Notes: a model not told the origin generated them from the sequence alone. DNA of 64,000 bases from Orientallactaga sibirica (GCA_036365145.1 JAEOAD010000026.1:3105501-3169500), one strand, 5' to 3'. Shown: positions 1 to 11,647, counted from the stretch's first letter. Numbers and translations: made by a program.

Positions 1-115
1 TCCAGGCTGACCTGGAATTAACTTTGTAGTCTCAGGGTGGCCTCGAACTCTTGGCGATCCTCCTACCTCTGCCTCCCGAGTGCTGGGATTAAAGGCGTGC
101 TCCACCACGCCCGGC
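1..115 (-). repeat. B1-type SINE, cut by window start
   Basis: Reverse complement of a B1-like element, ending CCACCACGCCCGGC. Confidence 0.9.
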
Positions 116-1444
116 TAAAAAATTTTTTCTAATAAAAATAAATTTAAAAAAATAATAAAAAGCAGGCACTGAGCCGGGTGTGGTGGCGCACTTGGGAGGC
201 AGAGGTAGGAGGATCGCTGAGAGTTCGAAGCCACCCTGGGACTACATAGTTAATTCCAGGTCAGCCTGGGCCAGAGTGAGACCCTACCTTGCAAAAACCA
301 AAAAAAAAAAAAAAAAAAATTTATGAGACCGAGAGAGAGAATTGGCACTCCTGGGCCTCCAACCACTGCAATCGAACTCCAGATACGTCTACATGTGTGG
401 CCTTGCACGCTTGCATCACCTTGTGTATCTGGCTTATGTGGGACCTGGAGAGGCCAGCATGGGCCCTTAGACTTCGCAGACAAGTGCCTTAACCGCTAAG
501 CCATCTCTCCAGCCCTCAGTGCCTGCTTCTTTAAGTAATCAGGGCTGCATTCGTGTTCACTCAGGACAGGGACAAAGGGGAGGGAGGTTTCTCAGATCCC
601 GAGTGTTGACAGAGGGGGTCAAAAGTCAAGCCAGGCCAGGCATAGTGGCGCACACCTTTAATCCCAGCACTTGGGAGGCAAAGGTAGGAGGATTGCTATG
701 AGTTTGAGACAGGCCAGGTCAGTCTGGGCTACAGCGAGATCCTACCTCAAAAAAAAAAAAGGGGGGGGAGGAGGGCCAAGAGATGGCTTAGTGGTTAAGG
801 TGTTTGCCTGAAAAGCCAAAGGATCCCAGTTCAACTCTCCAGGACCCACATAAGCCAGAGGCACAAGGTGGCACATGTATCCAGAGTTCGTTTGCAATGG
901 CTGAAGGCCCTGATTCACCCATTCTCTGCCCCCCTCCCTCTTTCTCTCTCTCAAATAAATAAATAAAATATATATTTTTTTAAAATTTAAAAAGTCAAGC
1001 CAGGCCAGCACCCACCTGTGGCCATACTCCACTAGCCGCAAGCAAGCAAGACACCTGCATGCCACACTTAGCTCTTGGAGATCCCGTCCGCCCTTCCTGT
1101 CTCGTGCTTGTTTCTGCCAAAGCCAGGACAGACACCCTGTCCTTTGGGGCCACAGCGGCCCATGCACGCTCTCCCTCTGTCCATGTGTTTGCCCTGCTGT
1201 GAGTTCCCTGTCAGAGGATATCTCCTTTTCCACAGTCCAGTGCAACCACCGTGGCAGGGTCACAGGCTTGGGATGTGCTCACTGCACTGCCACAAGCTCC
1301 CCGAAGCAAGCTCTGAGACGCAGAGTCCACAGGGCAGGTGAGACTGCGTGCAGGTGTGCGTGGCGGAGTCTAGCCACGTAAGCACAGTTACCACCTCCCA
1401 TTTGCCTGCCTGTGGTGTCGGCATTCTGGGCTGGCAGACTGGTG

Positions 1445-1475
<31 letters not shown>

Positions 1476-4400
1476 GTTGCCTGTTGCCTCCCAAGTGCCA
1501 GCCGCCCACCTCCTGAGGTGGCAGGTACTCTGGCTTCCACTGGGAGTATTCCTGGATCCTCAGGTCTGGGATGCACAAGGGGTGTGCAAGGCAGTGTGTA
1601 AGGCCTGTCTCCATCCCAGTCGTCCCCCCCCCCATGTGCTGTTGAGGGAAATGCGGATCATTTGAGCCATCTCAGCTGTTGGTGGGCATGGGCAGGTGTG
1701 GTGGGCCATCAGAGGACTGGAGCAGAAGGCAGGGGGCGGAGCAGCCAGGAAACAGCCCAGCAAACCACTAAATTATGTAGTGGCCCAGAGCAAGAAGAGC
1801 TCCTTTCTGCACTCCCTGGGGTTGGCCAGCCCTGCAAAGAAGTCCCCAGTCTGTGAAGTCTTCGCTACCAGAGCCAGCCCGGCAGGGACACACCCAGAGA
1901 CAGGGCTTCTGGCAGATGAGTGCCCTCACTACCCTGCCTTCCCCGGTGACACAGCGCGGCTCCAGAGCCCCACAGACAGTCTTGGGTTACGTAATAAAAT
2001 GTGCCGTTGACTGCTGAACTCTAGGAACCAGAAGAAATCACATCTGGAAAGACCACGTGACCCTGTGTATCCACAGCATCCACCTTTATGAGCATCAGGG
2101 AGCCTGCGTCAATGACGTTTGTGGCACTGTGACACAAAAGAACGATTGATTTTTGTCTCATGGTTTTGGAAGGTCTAGGCCAAGTTGCCGCCTGGCTCCA
2201 TGGCTGCTTGGGGCACAGCATCGTGGCAGTGGGAGCCCAGGAGAGCAGTTCACATCATGGTGGCCAGGATGCAGAGAGACAGGCCAGGAAGTGACAGTCC
2301 TCCCGAGGACCTGCCCCCAAGTGAACTATTTCCTCCCAAAGTTTCCACAGTTGCGCCACCAGCTGGGGACCAAGTGCTCAGAACATAAGCACACCGGGGA
2401 CATTCCGGATTCAAACCACAGGGAGTGTTTTCTTTGGAAGCAGCCTGGCTCAGCTCCAGAAAGAGCTAAGCAGTGTTTTCTTAGGCGACACAGAACAGCT
2501 CAGAGGCTCTGCCTGGCAAGTGGGCGACATGGTATCTGCACAGTGTTTATTTCACATTCATTGCAGAGGTCTTCAGGTATCGGTAACAAGGATACGGGCC
2601 TCAGAGCAGCCTTGGAAGGTAGGGACGGACCCTGTCCCCTCTGTACACAAGTTGAGTGACTTACCTAAAGACACACAGCTGTTTGTCCCCTGCCCCAAGT
2701 CCTCTGTCCTTCCCCGTTCCCCTGTATGGGCTCCTCGATTCTTAATTCAAAGAGCGCATTCAGTACTCGGATTGAGAAAGTGAGCGACTGAAAGAGAGAA
2801 CTTTTACATTTTGTCTTAAAGATCTCTAGATCAGAGGGGCGTGCTGACTTCCCAGGGTCATTGCTGTCATAGTGAGTCACACAGAAAGTACATAAAGCCA
2901 CCACCAATCCTTCCTCTTTCCAGGCCTTCTTACCCCATCCTTCACCAATGGGGCTCACCTGTCCCTTCAGAAGTCCTCAGCCACGCTGGGGCTGCCGGGC
3001 AGTGATAGGTTGAGAGTTTGGGACGGGAGACCAATGCACACTCGGTGTTCTCCGGACCACACCCCACACCACCACCCAGGTCTATGCACCCGAGGTCGGG
3101 TTTCATCACCTACTTGAACATGAGGGGTTCTTGGTGCCAGCACCAGGCTGGTAGGGGAGTTCAGGCACTTTCTTGGGATAGGTGCCGTTTAGTATCTCAG
3201 ATCAAGACCAGAGAAACAGAACACACACGGTCCACGGGCCTCAGAAGGGATCTGAAGGCTGTGGAAACAGGCACGCTCAGTTCCACACCTGCCTTGAGTG
3301 TGTGAGGTGTGACTCAGTGCGCAGCTATTGGAACCAAGCGGGTTTGAATGGGGTCACCCTTGTTTCCAGGGCAGAGCAGGGAGCCCCCAAGGTCACAGTG
3401 AGCCTCAGGCTGTTGCATCCAGACCAGATGAAGCCAGCCAAGGTGTGTGTGTGTTTCTCACTGCTGACCTCGGTGGCAGCCAGCACCGCCTTGTCAGTCT
3501 CCATCCACGCAGGCTGGCTTAGTCATTCAGCCCTGACGACCGGAGACCGGGGTAACTTTCAAAGAACAGAAGCAAGCCTGGTGGCGGTACGCATGCCCAG
3601 GGGCTGCGGTAGGAGCATTGAGAGTTCAAGGCTAGCCTGGGCAACACAGGGAGACACTGCCTCAACACTCAACAAACAAGGACCCAGAAAGGCGTGTCTC
3701 ACGGTTCTGAGACTGGAAGTCCCAGGTCACAGTACCTTGCAGAATCAGCGTGTGCTCAGACTGAGGGTCACACTGGTTTGTAGGTGAGGGTGGCTCCATC
3801 TCGCCGGGTCCTCGTATGATGGGAGGGACGAAACAAGCTTCCTGGGCCCATTTCACAGGTGCACCCATCCCATTCACAAGGCTCTACCTTCCAAAGACCC
3901 CCTCCTCCCCCCGCCAACACCTTTGAATCATGGGGTCCCAAACAGCCGACCTTGGGCTCCAGTTGAGCAGAAGGTCCGGGAGCTTTGGAAGCTGAGAGCA
4001 GTCACAGGAGCAGCAGCCCTGTCTTCCGCTGGCCTTGAACTTGACCCACCTAAGTTCTCTCTCTCTCTGTGTGTCTCTCCTGTCTTTCCCCAAGGTCTGA
4101 AGACTCCCAGTGGCTGTGAGCTGGTGGTGGGGGGTGAACCCCAGTGCTGGGCAGAAGGGCGCTGCCTGCTCTTTGACGACTCCTTCCTGCACACCGCATT
4201 CCATGAAGGTGGGCCTTGCCTTCCCCACTGCTTGTTTGCTGGCTTGCTTTAAACTTTCTTTTTTCTTTTCTTTTTTTTTTTTTTTTTTCCAGTTTCTTGT
4301 GTGTGTGTGTATGTGCACACACTAGGGGCTCTTGCCGCAGCAGAATGACATAGGTGGCTGGGGAGTTGAACCTGGGCTTGCAGGCTTTGCAAACAAGCAC

Positions 4401-7400
4401 GTTTAATCACTGAGTTATTACTCTAGCCTCGTTGCTTGTTTATTAAATGATAAGAATTTTTATTATTATTTTATTTATTTATGAGAGAGAGAGAGAGAGA
4501 GAGAATGGGCACACCAGGGCCTCTAGTCACTGCAATGGAACTTCAGACACATGCGCCATCTTGTGCACATGCGTGACCTTGTGCGCACGTGTGACCTTGT
4601 GCATCTGGCTTGCATGGGTTCTAGGGAGCAGAACCTGAGTCTTTAGGCTTCACATGCAAGTGCCTTAAACCACTAAGTCGTCTCTCTAGCCTGGTAGACT
4701 TTTTTTTTTTTTTAATATGAATGTGTGTGTGCATGCACTACCCATGTGTGTGGAGAGCAGAGGCAGAGGACAGCTTTGAGTATCATCAGAGAACACATGT
4801 ACCTTTATTTTTTAATTTGCAAGCAGAAACAGGAGAGAGAGAGAGAGAATGGACACTCTCCAGGGCCTCTAGCCACTGCAAATTAACTCCAGATCCATGA
4901 GTCACTTTGTGAACCTGGCTTTACGTGGGTACTGGGGGAATCTAACCCAGGTCATTAAGCTTTGCAGGCAAGTGCCTTAACCACTGAGCCATCTCTCCAG
5001 CCCAACCTTTTTTTTTTTTTTTTTTTTTTTTTGAGATAGGGTCTATCAGTTATCTGGAGGTCACCAGTTAGGCTGGTGTGTTCTCCTAAGTCTGCCCCTC
5101 TAGCACTGGGACTACAGACATGTGCCATCACACCTGGCTTTTTTTTTTTTTTTTGGTTTTTCGAGGTAGGGTCTCACTCTAGCCCAGGCTGACCTGGAAT
5201 TCACTCTGTAGTCTCAGGGTGGCCTCGAACTCTCGGTGATCCTCCTGCCTCTGCCTCCCGAGTGCTGGGATTAAAGGCGTGCGCCACCACGCCTGGCTAC
5301 ACCTGGCATTTTTACATGCGTTCTGGGGATCAAACTCAGGTCCTTGTACTTGTGAGGCAATCACTTCACTACTGGAATATCTCCCCAGCCCTAATTAGCA
5401 GACTTTAAAAAATATTATTGGGGGCTGGAGAGATGGCTTAGCGGTTACAGGCTTGTCGGCAAAGCCTAAGGACCCATGTTCGATCTCTGTCCAGATCCCA
5501 CCGAAGCCAGATGCACAAAGGTCAAAGGTGAGACAAGCCCAAGGCTGCACATGCCCACTAGTGGTGGAAGCGCCTAGAGTTCGATTGCAGTGGCTGAGGC
5601 CCTGGCGTGCCAATTCTCTCTAAATAAATAAATATTATTAAAATAATAAAATGTTAGCCAGGCATGGTGGTGCACGCCTTTAATCCCAGCACTCGGGAGG
5701 CAGAGGTAGGAGGATCTCCAAGAGTTCGAGGCCACCCTGAGACTACATAGTTAATTCCAGGTCAGCCTGGACCAGAGTGAGACCCTATCTCGCAAAACCA
5801 AAAAAAAAAAAAAAAAAAAGGAAAAAAAAAGTTATCGGGCTGGGTGTGTTGGCACACGCCTTTACTACTAGGGAGGCAGAGATAGGAGGATTGCCATGAG
5901 TTTGAGGCCACCTCGAGACTACATAGTGAATTCCTGGTCAGCCTGGGCTAAAGCAAGATCCTCAAAAAGCCAAAAACAAAAACAAATGTATTTATTTGTA
6001 AGCACAGACAGAGAGAAAGAGTATGGATGTACATAAGGGCCTCCAGCCACTGCAAATGAACTCCAGTTACATCTGCCACTTTGTGCATCTGGCTTTATTT
6101 GAAAGTGAGAGAGAGAGGAAGAGGCAGCTATATATACATAGAATAGCCATGCCAGGGCCTCCAGCCACTGCAAATGAACTCCAGATGCATGCGCCACCTT
6201 GTGCATCTGGCTTACGTGGGTCCTGGGGAATCAAACCTGGGTACTTAAGGGTTTGCAGGCAAGTGCCTTAACCACTAAGCCATCTCTCCAGCCCCGTGCA
6301 TCTGGCTTTATGTGGGTCCTGGGGAATCGAACCCAGGATATCAGGCTTTGTGAGCAAGTGCCTTAATTGCTGAGTCATTTCTTCTGCTCACACCTTTTTA
6401 TTTTTTTGAGACAGGGTCTGTCAGTCATCTGGAGGTCACTAGTTAGGCTGGCCTAGCTGACCAGTGAGCCCTGAGGATCTTCCTGACTCTGCTGACCAGC
6501 ACTAGCATTGATTATAGGCATCTCTGGCTTTTCAAGCACCTTTAACTGTCAAGCCATCTTCCCAGCCCATTTGAAGACTTTTTTTTTTTTTTGAGGGGGG
6601 TGGGGAAAGGGTTTATTTCAGGTTTACACAGTCCAGGGGCAACACCATCAATGGCTGAAGCAGCCGGCTCACTTCCATAGATCATAGCAGAGAGATACCA
6701 CCAGCAGCTAACATCACACCAAAGCAGCAAGCACAGCCAGAGCTGCTCTTTATACACCTTAGGTGGCACTCAAGATCCACCCCCAAACACACCTTAGGCC
6801 CGGACCCCAAGATCGGCCCCCAGTGACATATTTCTTCCCCAGTAGGGTTCCCACCACTGGAGACTCAAAGATTCAAACCTGAGTCTGTGGGGATGTGTAG
6901 ACTTTTAAAAGAGAAGTTTCAGGTATCCAGACAAAACTTAGCAGGAAGTACCAAGGCTAGCCCTCACATCACCCCCACCCATTTACAGGCCCTCCCCCCA
7001 TGTGAGCAGCTTGTGTTAATGGTACCCCGTTTCAGCTGACTCACCATACGACGGCTCATTTTGGGGATCAGACGTTCTGTGGATTGGGATGAATGTATGA
7101 TGATATGTTTCCACCGTGACAGTGTCACGAAGGATAGTTCACTGCCCTACCTAATTGCCCATGTCTCCTCTCTTTCCCACCCCACACCCCCAAAGTAGGG
7201 TCTCAAACTCACCCAGGCTGATCTGGAATTTACTATGTAGTGTCAGAGTGGCCTCGAACTTAACCGTGCTCCTCCTACCTCTGCCTCCTGAGTGCTGGGA
7301 TTAAAGGCTTGAGCCAACATGCCCAGCTCCATGTCTCCTTTTTTAAAAATTTATTTGAGAGGCTGGGGAAATGGCTTAGCAATTAAGGCGTTTGCCTGTG

Positions 7401-8023
7401 AAGCTAAGGACCCCGGTTTGATTCCCCAGGACCCACGTAAGTCAGTTGCACAAGGGGGCGCATGCGTCTGGAATTCATTTGCAGTGGTTGGAGGCCTTGG
7501 CGCGCCCATTCTCTCTTTCTCTCTGCCTCTTCCTCTCTCTCAAATAAATAATATTTTTTAAAAGTTTATTTGAGAGAGAGGGTGAGAGAGAGAATGGGCA
7601 CACCAGGGCCTTCAGCTGCTGCAAACGAATAGACATGTGCGCCCCCTTGTGTACATGTGCAACATTGCTTGCTTGTGTCACTGTGCATCTGGCTTACATG
7701 GGACCTAGAGATTGGAACATGAGTTCTTAGGCTTCTCAGGCAAGTGCCTTAACCGCTAAGCCATCTCTCCAGCTCCCTGTTTCCTTTTCTGTGTGTCTTC
7801 CTTGCTTGGAGCCTTGTGAAATCTCATGAGTATGCTCAGTGGGGGAAGGGAAGTCTTTAACCCAGAGCTCAGCATGTGCTCCGGGGGCCCACTGACCCCA
7901 CCCTTCCTCTCAGGTTCAGCTGAAGATGGCCCACGAGTGGTTTTCATGGTGGACCTGTGGCATCCCAATGTGGCAGCTGCCGAACGGCAGGCCCTGGATT
8001 TCATCTTTGCTCCTGGACGATGA
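1..8023 (+). CDS. ASPHD2: ASPHD2, 3' part of gene (aspartate beta-hydroxylase domain-containing 2)
   Basis: Only the last two coding exons lie in the window (4095-4208 and 7914-8023); the large upstream coding exon is left of base 1. Together they encode the C-terminal 74 or so residues of an aspartyl/asparaginyl beta-hydroxylase fold, expected to be a membrane-anchored Fe(II)/2-oxoglutarate oxygenase. Visible family signatures are the FDDSFLH segment, whose His matches an iron ligand of ASPH, and the GPRVVF segment, whose Arg matches the 2-oxoglutarate-binding Arg. These are followed by VDLWHPN and the terminal IFAPGR. The enzymatic activity of ASPHD2 itself is not established. Exon phases agree (2+111+1, then 2+108). 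The gene runs tail to tail with HPS4, as in human. Confidence 0.93.
172..320 (+). repeat. B1-type SINE
   Basis: Starts GCCGGGTGTGGTGGCGCAC with an internal deletion of the TTTAATCCCAGC block and ends in poly(A). Confidence 0.9.
321..516 (-). repeat. DIP-like tRNA SINE
   Basis: Minus-strand copy ending GCTAAGCCATCTCTCCAGCC, the head of the tRNA-derived SINE. Confidence 0.9.
636..761 (+). repeat. B1-type SINE
   Basis: CACCTTTAATCCCAGCACTT through CCTACCTC and poly(A). Confidence 0.9.
772..975 (+). repeat. DIP-like SINE
   Basis: Head AGAGATGGCTTAGTGGTTAAGG, tail CTCTCTCAAATAAATAAAT. Confidence 0.9.
976..2139. other. ASPHD2 intron, mostly unique
   Basis: No exon or recent repeat seen apart from a (TG)n microsatellite at 1447-1475. 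Confidence 0.6.
1447..1475. repeat. (TG)n microsatellite
   Basis: About 14 TG units. Confidence 0.95.
2140..2425 (-). repeat. Probable LINE-1 3' UTR remnant
   Basis: Resembles antisense mammalian L1 3' ends: a GTCTCATGGTTTTGGAAGG-type start and a TTCAAACCACAG end. Old and diverged. Confidence 0.5.
2430..3570. other. ASPHD2 intron, mostly unique
   Basis: No convincing exon or recent repeat. A short stretch around 2655-2690 resembles an old MIR/L2 core, without certainty. Confidence 0.5.
3574..3668 (+). repeat. Degenerate B1-like fragment
   Basis: CCTGGTGGCGGTACGCATGC through GAGACACTGCCTCAA. Confidence 0.6.
4095..4208 (+). CDS. ASPHD2: ASPHD2 penultimate coding exon
   Basis: A polypyrimidine tract and an AAG acceptor precede GTCTGAAGACT, and the exon ends GAAG before gtgggc. 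It encodes the LKTP...[23 protein letters not shown] segment containing the putative Fe-binding His. Confidence 0.93.
4256..4432 (-). repeat. Old DIP/B4-like SINE with poly(T) end
   Basis: Poly(T), a GT run, then a diverged tRNA-SINE head (TTAATCACTGAGTTATTACTC). Confidence 0.6.
4462..4692 (-). repeat. DIP-like SINE
   Basis: (GA)n then CACCAGGGCCTCTAG and a head ending CGTCTCTCTAGCC. Internal CTTGTGCRCATGCGTGACC unit is triplicated. Confidence 0.85.
4800..5003 (-). repeat. DIP-like SINE
   Basis: Ends CCACTGAGCCATCTCTCCAG. Confidence 0.9.
5007..5392 (-). repeat. B4-like composite SINE split by a B1
   Basis: Halves at 5007-5139 and 5300-5392 flank a B1 (5140-5299). ACACCTGGC is duplicated at the junctions (about 5132-5140 and 5300-5308), the B1 target-site duplication. 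Confidence 0.75.
5140..5299 (-). repeat. B1-type SINE
   Basis: Complete copy with poly(T) start, inserted in the older element above. Confidence 0.92.
5420..5645 (+). repeat. DIP-like SINE
   Basis: Head GGGCTGGAGAGATGGCTTAG, tail AAATAAATAAATATT. Confidence 0.92.
5653..5820 (+). repeat. B1-type SINE
   Basis: Full-length copy with AAAACC-poly(A) tail. Confidence 0.92.
5836..5985 (+). repeat. B1-type SINE
   Basis: Diverged copy lacking the AATCCCAGC block. Confidence 0.85.
5988..6387 (-). repeat. DIP-like SINE inserted in another DIP-like SINE
   Basis: The outer element is interrupted at 6098. The inner one runs to about 6294 and is flanked by the 16-bp duplication GTGCATCTGGCTTTAT (6083-6098 and 6296-6311). 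Confidence 0.88.
6395..6570 (-). repeat. B4-like SINE
   Basis: GAGACAGGGTCTGTCAGTC through GCCATCTTCCCAGCCC. Confidence 0.65.
6577..6990 (-). repeat. Probable LINE-1 3' UTR
   Basis: Poly(T), AAAGGGTTTATTTCAGG and a downstream GACTCAAAGATTCAAACC block resemble antisense rodent L1 3' ends. Confidence 0.55.
7190..7328 (-). repeat. B1-type SINE
   Basis: AGTAGGGTCTCAAACTCACC through ATGCCCAGC. Confidence 0.88.
7361..7556 (+). repeat. DIP-like SINE
   Basis: Faces the next element (7560-7776) in inverted orientation. Confidence 0.9.
7560..7776 (-). repeat. DIP-like SINE
   Basis: Inverted partner of 7361-7556; together they could form a long hairpin in RNA. Confidence 0.9.
7914..8023 (+). CDS. 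ASPHD2: ASPHD2 last coding exon with stop
   Basis: The acceptor cctctcag precedes GTTCAGCTGAAG. The exon encodes [18 protein letters not shown] and ends IFAPGR followed by TGA at 8021-8023. It carries the Arg expected to bind 2-oxoglutarate. Confidence 0.95.
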
Positions 8024-9680
8024 GGACGTGGCCCTTGCTGGAACTGGCAAGAAAGGGCCTAGGCGAGCTGGGCTGACCGTGGGACAGTCCAGACCTGCCC
8101 GTGATGTGTCCCACCTGCGGAAACCTGCTCCCCAACTGGAAGCTGTCCACGAGGTTTCTGTCATGGCGCGGCTCTGTTTCTCTGTTACTGGAAATGGGAA
8201 AACTCCCGGCGTGTTCTTTCTAGATTTTTTTCTTTCCGATTATTTGCTGAGATCCCTTTTTGGCCTACTAGTGTGTTCCTTTGGCTGTGACCAGAGACTT
8301 GGTGTCCCCGTCAGTCTGTGCCATTTTGCTACCTGTTTGTGTTTTTTTTTTTTTTTTTCCCAGTGTTCTAAAATAGAGTGACCAAATGGTTCTTTTGTCG
8401 GTAATGATGTCAGAGTGGTGGTCACCTTCAGATGAAGAACAATACACCACAAACCACTGAGCCAGAGAACTTGGCCTCTGATGCCAGGGGGCCTGAAGAA
8501 CCCTTCACTGCCCGGCATGCCCAGCTGAGCTCATTAGGAACCGACCAGACATTTCCAAGGGCCGATGCCCAAGTCAGGGCCTGGGGTATGTCACCTCTGC
8601 TGTCACTCAAAGTCTGTCAGGGCCGTAGTGGCAGGGCACCTGGCTGGAGGGACTGAGGAGAGAGGGCTTCTTTGTAAGCATGGCTTCTTCGTACAGGGCC
8701 GAAGCCAAAGCGGGGAAGGGTCCCCACATCAGCCACCCAAAGGGCGATTCTTAGCTCCCTCCCTGGAGAGGCACTACTGCCATACCGTGTCTGGCCAGAG
8801 TCATGCCAGGCTGCACCTCCCCTGCCAGCCATGTTCCGGAACGGCATGTCGCAGACATGCCCAGTGACTGTTGTGTGTGTGTGTGTTTTTTTTTAAATAA
8901 TTTAATTTAATTTATTTATTTGAGAGAAAGAGGCAGAGAGAGAGAGAGGGAGGGAAAGAATGGGCATGCCAGGGCTTCTGGCCACTGTGATCGAACTCCA
9001 GGTGCATGTCCCCCTTGTGCATCTGGCTTACATGGGTTCTGAAGAATTGAACCAGGATCCTTTGGCTTTGCAGGCAAATGCCTTATCCGCTAAGCCATCT
9101 CTTCAGCCCCTCTATTGTGCTTTTGAGTCCTGTCACCTAGGAGATGTCATTTGTTTCTCTGCACATGCGTGTTCAAATGCTGGGACTCAGACCACAGAAG
9201 GGTCCACCTTGTGTGTCTGTCACCCCATGACTCATGGGTGTGTGAGGACACACAGGAGAGATACAAACCCTGAGGACCCACAGCGCCTGGGGCTTTAAGT
9301 GGAGATAAGTTTTCCCCGAGTGAAGGCCCCAGAGGTCTGTGCGAGGCCTGAGTCTGGCCGGCGTGGCAGGCTGTCACCTCCTCGACACACCTTTGGGAGA
9401 CACGGCTCACCAGTGTGAGGACTGCAGCGGAATGGACCCCTGTCTCGTGGGCAGGTGGTGTCCCTTGTACCGGGAGACACAGCCATGAGGGTGGTGCACA
9501 CTGGAGGTAAATGACCTCAGTCCCCGGCCGTCTCTGCACTCAGGGTCAATGAAGACAGCCAAGATGCATCATGACCTCCGTGCTCCGTGTTCACAAAACC
9601 AACGCCACTCTCTGCCACCCACACTAGTGTGGTGATATGACTAGGGAACAGAATAAATAAAGGACCTTGCTGAAAACCAG
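8024..9680 (+). other. ASPHD2: Candidate ASPHD2 3' UTR
   Basis: Unique sequence follows the stop codon, with one DIP-like SINE inside (8885-9110). Two overlapping AATAAA hexamers at 9652-9661 are the first canonical polyadenylation signals outside SINE tails. The true end is not proven; another AATAAA lies at 13807-13812. Confidence 0.35.
8885..9110 (-). repeat. DIP-like SINE
   Basis: Within the candidate ASPHD2 3' UTR. Confidence 0.9.
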
Positions 9681-9782
9681 AGTGATGGGTCGAGTGCGAG
9701 AGAGAGCGCTTGTGGGAATGTGGCTCTTGGTTAGCGTGGACGTGGACAGCCAGTGGAGCCACACGTGTGTCTGTAATAGGTG

Positions 9783-9862
9783 TAGGGCTGGGGGGTGGGG
9801 TTCAGAGGAGCACTTGCCGAGCATGCGTGAAGCCCTGAGTTCTATCCCTAGCACAAATCAAA
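9783..9862 (+). repeat. ID-like SINE
   Basis: GGGCTGGGGGGTGGGGTTCAG through TTCTATCCCTAGCAC, the tRNA-Ala/BC1-related ID family. Confidence 0.8.
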
Positions 9863-9869
9863 TAATGGG

Positions 9870-10699
9870 GACGGGACAGAAATGAGCTGGCGTGCAATAT
9901 TAAGGTGGTCCAGATGTCAGAGTGGGCAGAGAACAGAGAATTTGGCTTCAAGGAAACTGGGCAAGCTCAGCTTTGGGAACGCCTTTCAGGCATGTTGCTT
10001 TGCCCCTCTGAGCCAGTTTGCTCCTTGGCAGAGATGAGACGTGGCATGCACAGGTTCCCTCCAGGCACAGCAAAGCCACAGGTCACAGCAAGGACAATCC
10101 ACTCTTCTCTTAGGACGGCATGGTGACGGGTGGCCAGGTACCCAGGGAGCCGCGGAGCTGTAAGATGTTGGCACACACACCTGGTGCAAGGCAGCAGCCG
10201 GGCTGGGCTGCTATAACAGGAAGGTGGTCAAGGTATTTCTCACCCTCTAGGACTTGGCCATTGCCACCTGGGCACTCGCTAAAGTAATCTCTGTGTTGTA
10301 GCCAGGGAACTCAAGGTGAGAAAGAGGAGCCGGTGCCCCGCTGCAGAAGGCATCCCCATGTCCATCCTGAGCCACTGGGGTCGTTTCCAGCTCCCTTCTG
10401 CCCGGTGGCCAAGACTACACACTTAATTCGATCTCGTTCACCCCCAGGTCACCAGACCCTACACCGTTTCTCCTGTTCATCACCAAGTCACCTAGACTGT
10501 CTTTGGTGACAGTCACCAAACTTGTATTGTTGGAAGTCTTAGAGCACACAGGCATGGTTATGACGCATGCACCCAACCCATTGTCCCCTGGGAGCTTCTG
10601 AGAAGCCAGGGGCCACTTCTACTCCACAGCATCTTACCTTCGTTGTTCTGGGGGTGCGGCCCAGGCTGGTGTACTTTCAGTAACTCATTTGCTCTTTCT
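9870..10699. other. Intergenic, unique
   Basis: No coding exon, RNA gene or repeat recognised. Confidence 0.5.
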
Positions 10700-10860
10700 T
10701 TTTTTGTTTGTTTTGTTTTTCAAGGTAGGGTCTCACTCTGTAGCCCAGGCTGACCTTGAATTTACTATGTAGTTTCAGGGTGGCCTCTTAACTCAGGGCG
10801 ATCCACCAACCTCAGCCTCCTGAGTGCTGGGATTAAAGGTGTGCGTCACCACGCCTGGCC
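10700..10860 (-). repeat. B1-type SINE
   Basis: TTTTTCAAGGTAGGGTCTCAC through CACCACGCCTGGCC. Confidence 0.9.
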
Positions 10861-11044
10861 GGTAACTTACTTTCTGTCCTGGCTCTAATCTGTGCCTGGA
10901 ACTGAGGGCTGGCGCTCTTAGTAGCAAGGGTGATAAGAGGCCTTCAAACAGCCGTGTCTCTGTGGGAAGTGGGCAGGCCGCCTGACCCTTGCTTCTAGGA
11001 CCATACACTTTAATTCTCGCTAACAGAACCCCGCATCCCCTGGT

Positions 11045-11638
11045 GTGTGTGTTTTAGTTTTATTTATTTGTGCATGACAGAGAGAGAGAGAGAATGAGTG
11101 GGTAAACCAGAGCCTCTTGCCAACATGTGCCACTTTGTCTTGTGCACTTTGTGCTGGCTTTAACGTGGATGCTGGGGAACTGAAATCAGTACAGCAAGCG
11201 AGCACTTGTTTTTTTCCTTTTTTTAATGGATTTTTTAAAAAATATTTTTTATTTATATTATTTTGATTTTACATTCATAGTAAAGGTTCCATTGTCCTCC
11301 TCCCTGTCCTCCCTCTTTCAAAGGGACCCTCATCAATGGGGAATGTGGGTCAAGCATTGTGAGGTTAGTTAAGAGTTCTGGGGGGTTGGCCCCAGTCTCT
11401 GTGCATAATGCCCCAACTATGACTCTAACAATCTTTCTGCCCCCTCTTCTGCAAGTTTCCCTGAGCCACATTAGGGTCATTTTAGTTCTGCTTCAGTGAT
11501 GCGGTTTTGGGAGCCTCTGTGTCTCTGGATATCTGGCTTAGTTGGAGTTGGATGTTCTCTGTGTTTATCTCCTTCAGCCTTTTTCTGGTGTCATGATGCA
11601 AGTGAGCACTTTTAACCACTGAGCCATCTCCCCAGCCT
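11045..11638 (-). repeat. DIP-like SINE split by a LINE-1 fragment
   Basis: The SINE occupies 11045-11207 and 11612-11638. Its interruption (11208-11597) is flanked by the 14-bp duplication GCAAGYGAGCACTT (11194-11207 and 11598-11611). Confidence 0.88.
11208..11597 (-). mobile_element. 5'-truncated LINE-1 3' end
   Basis: Poly(T)/AT-rich on the plus strand, so the element reads leftward and ends AATAAAAAATATT. It shares an AGAAGAGGGGGCAGAAAGA block with the element at 29878-30946. Confidence 0.65.
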
Positions 11639-11647
11639 GCTGGTAGG

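Noticed and set aside
772..975. tRNA genes suggested by A/B-box-like sequences in the many DIP-like and ID-like elements
   Set aside because: The copies are SINEs with diverged cloverleaf regions and retroposon tails; none looks like an intact tRNA gene.
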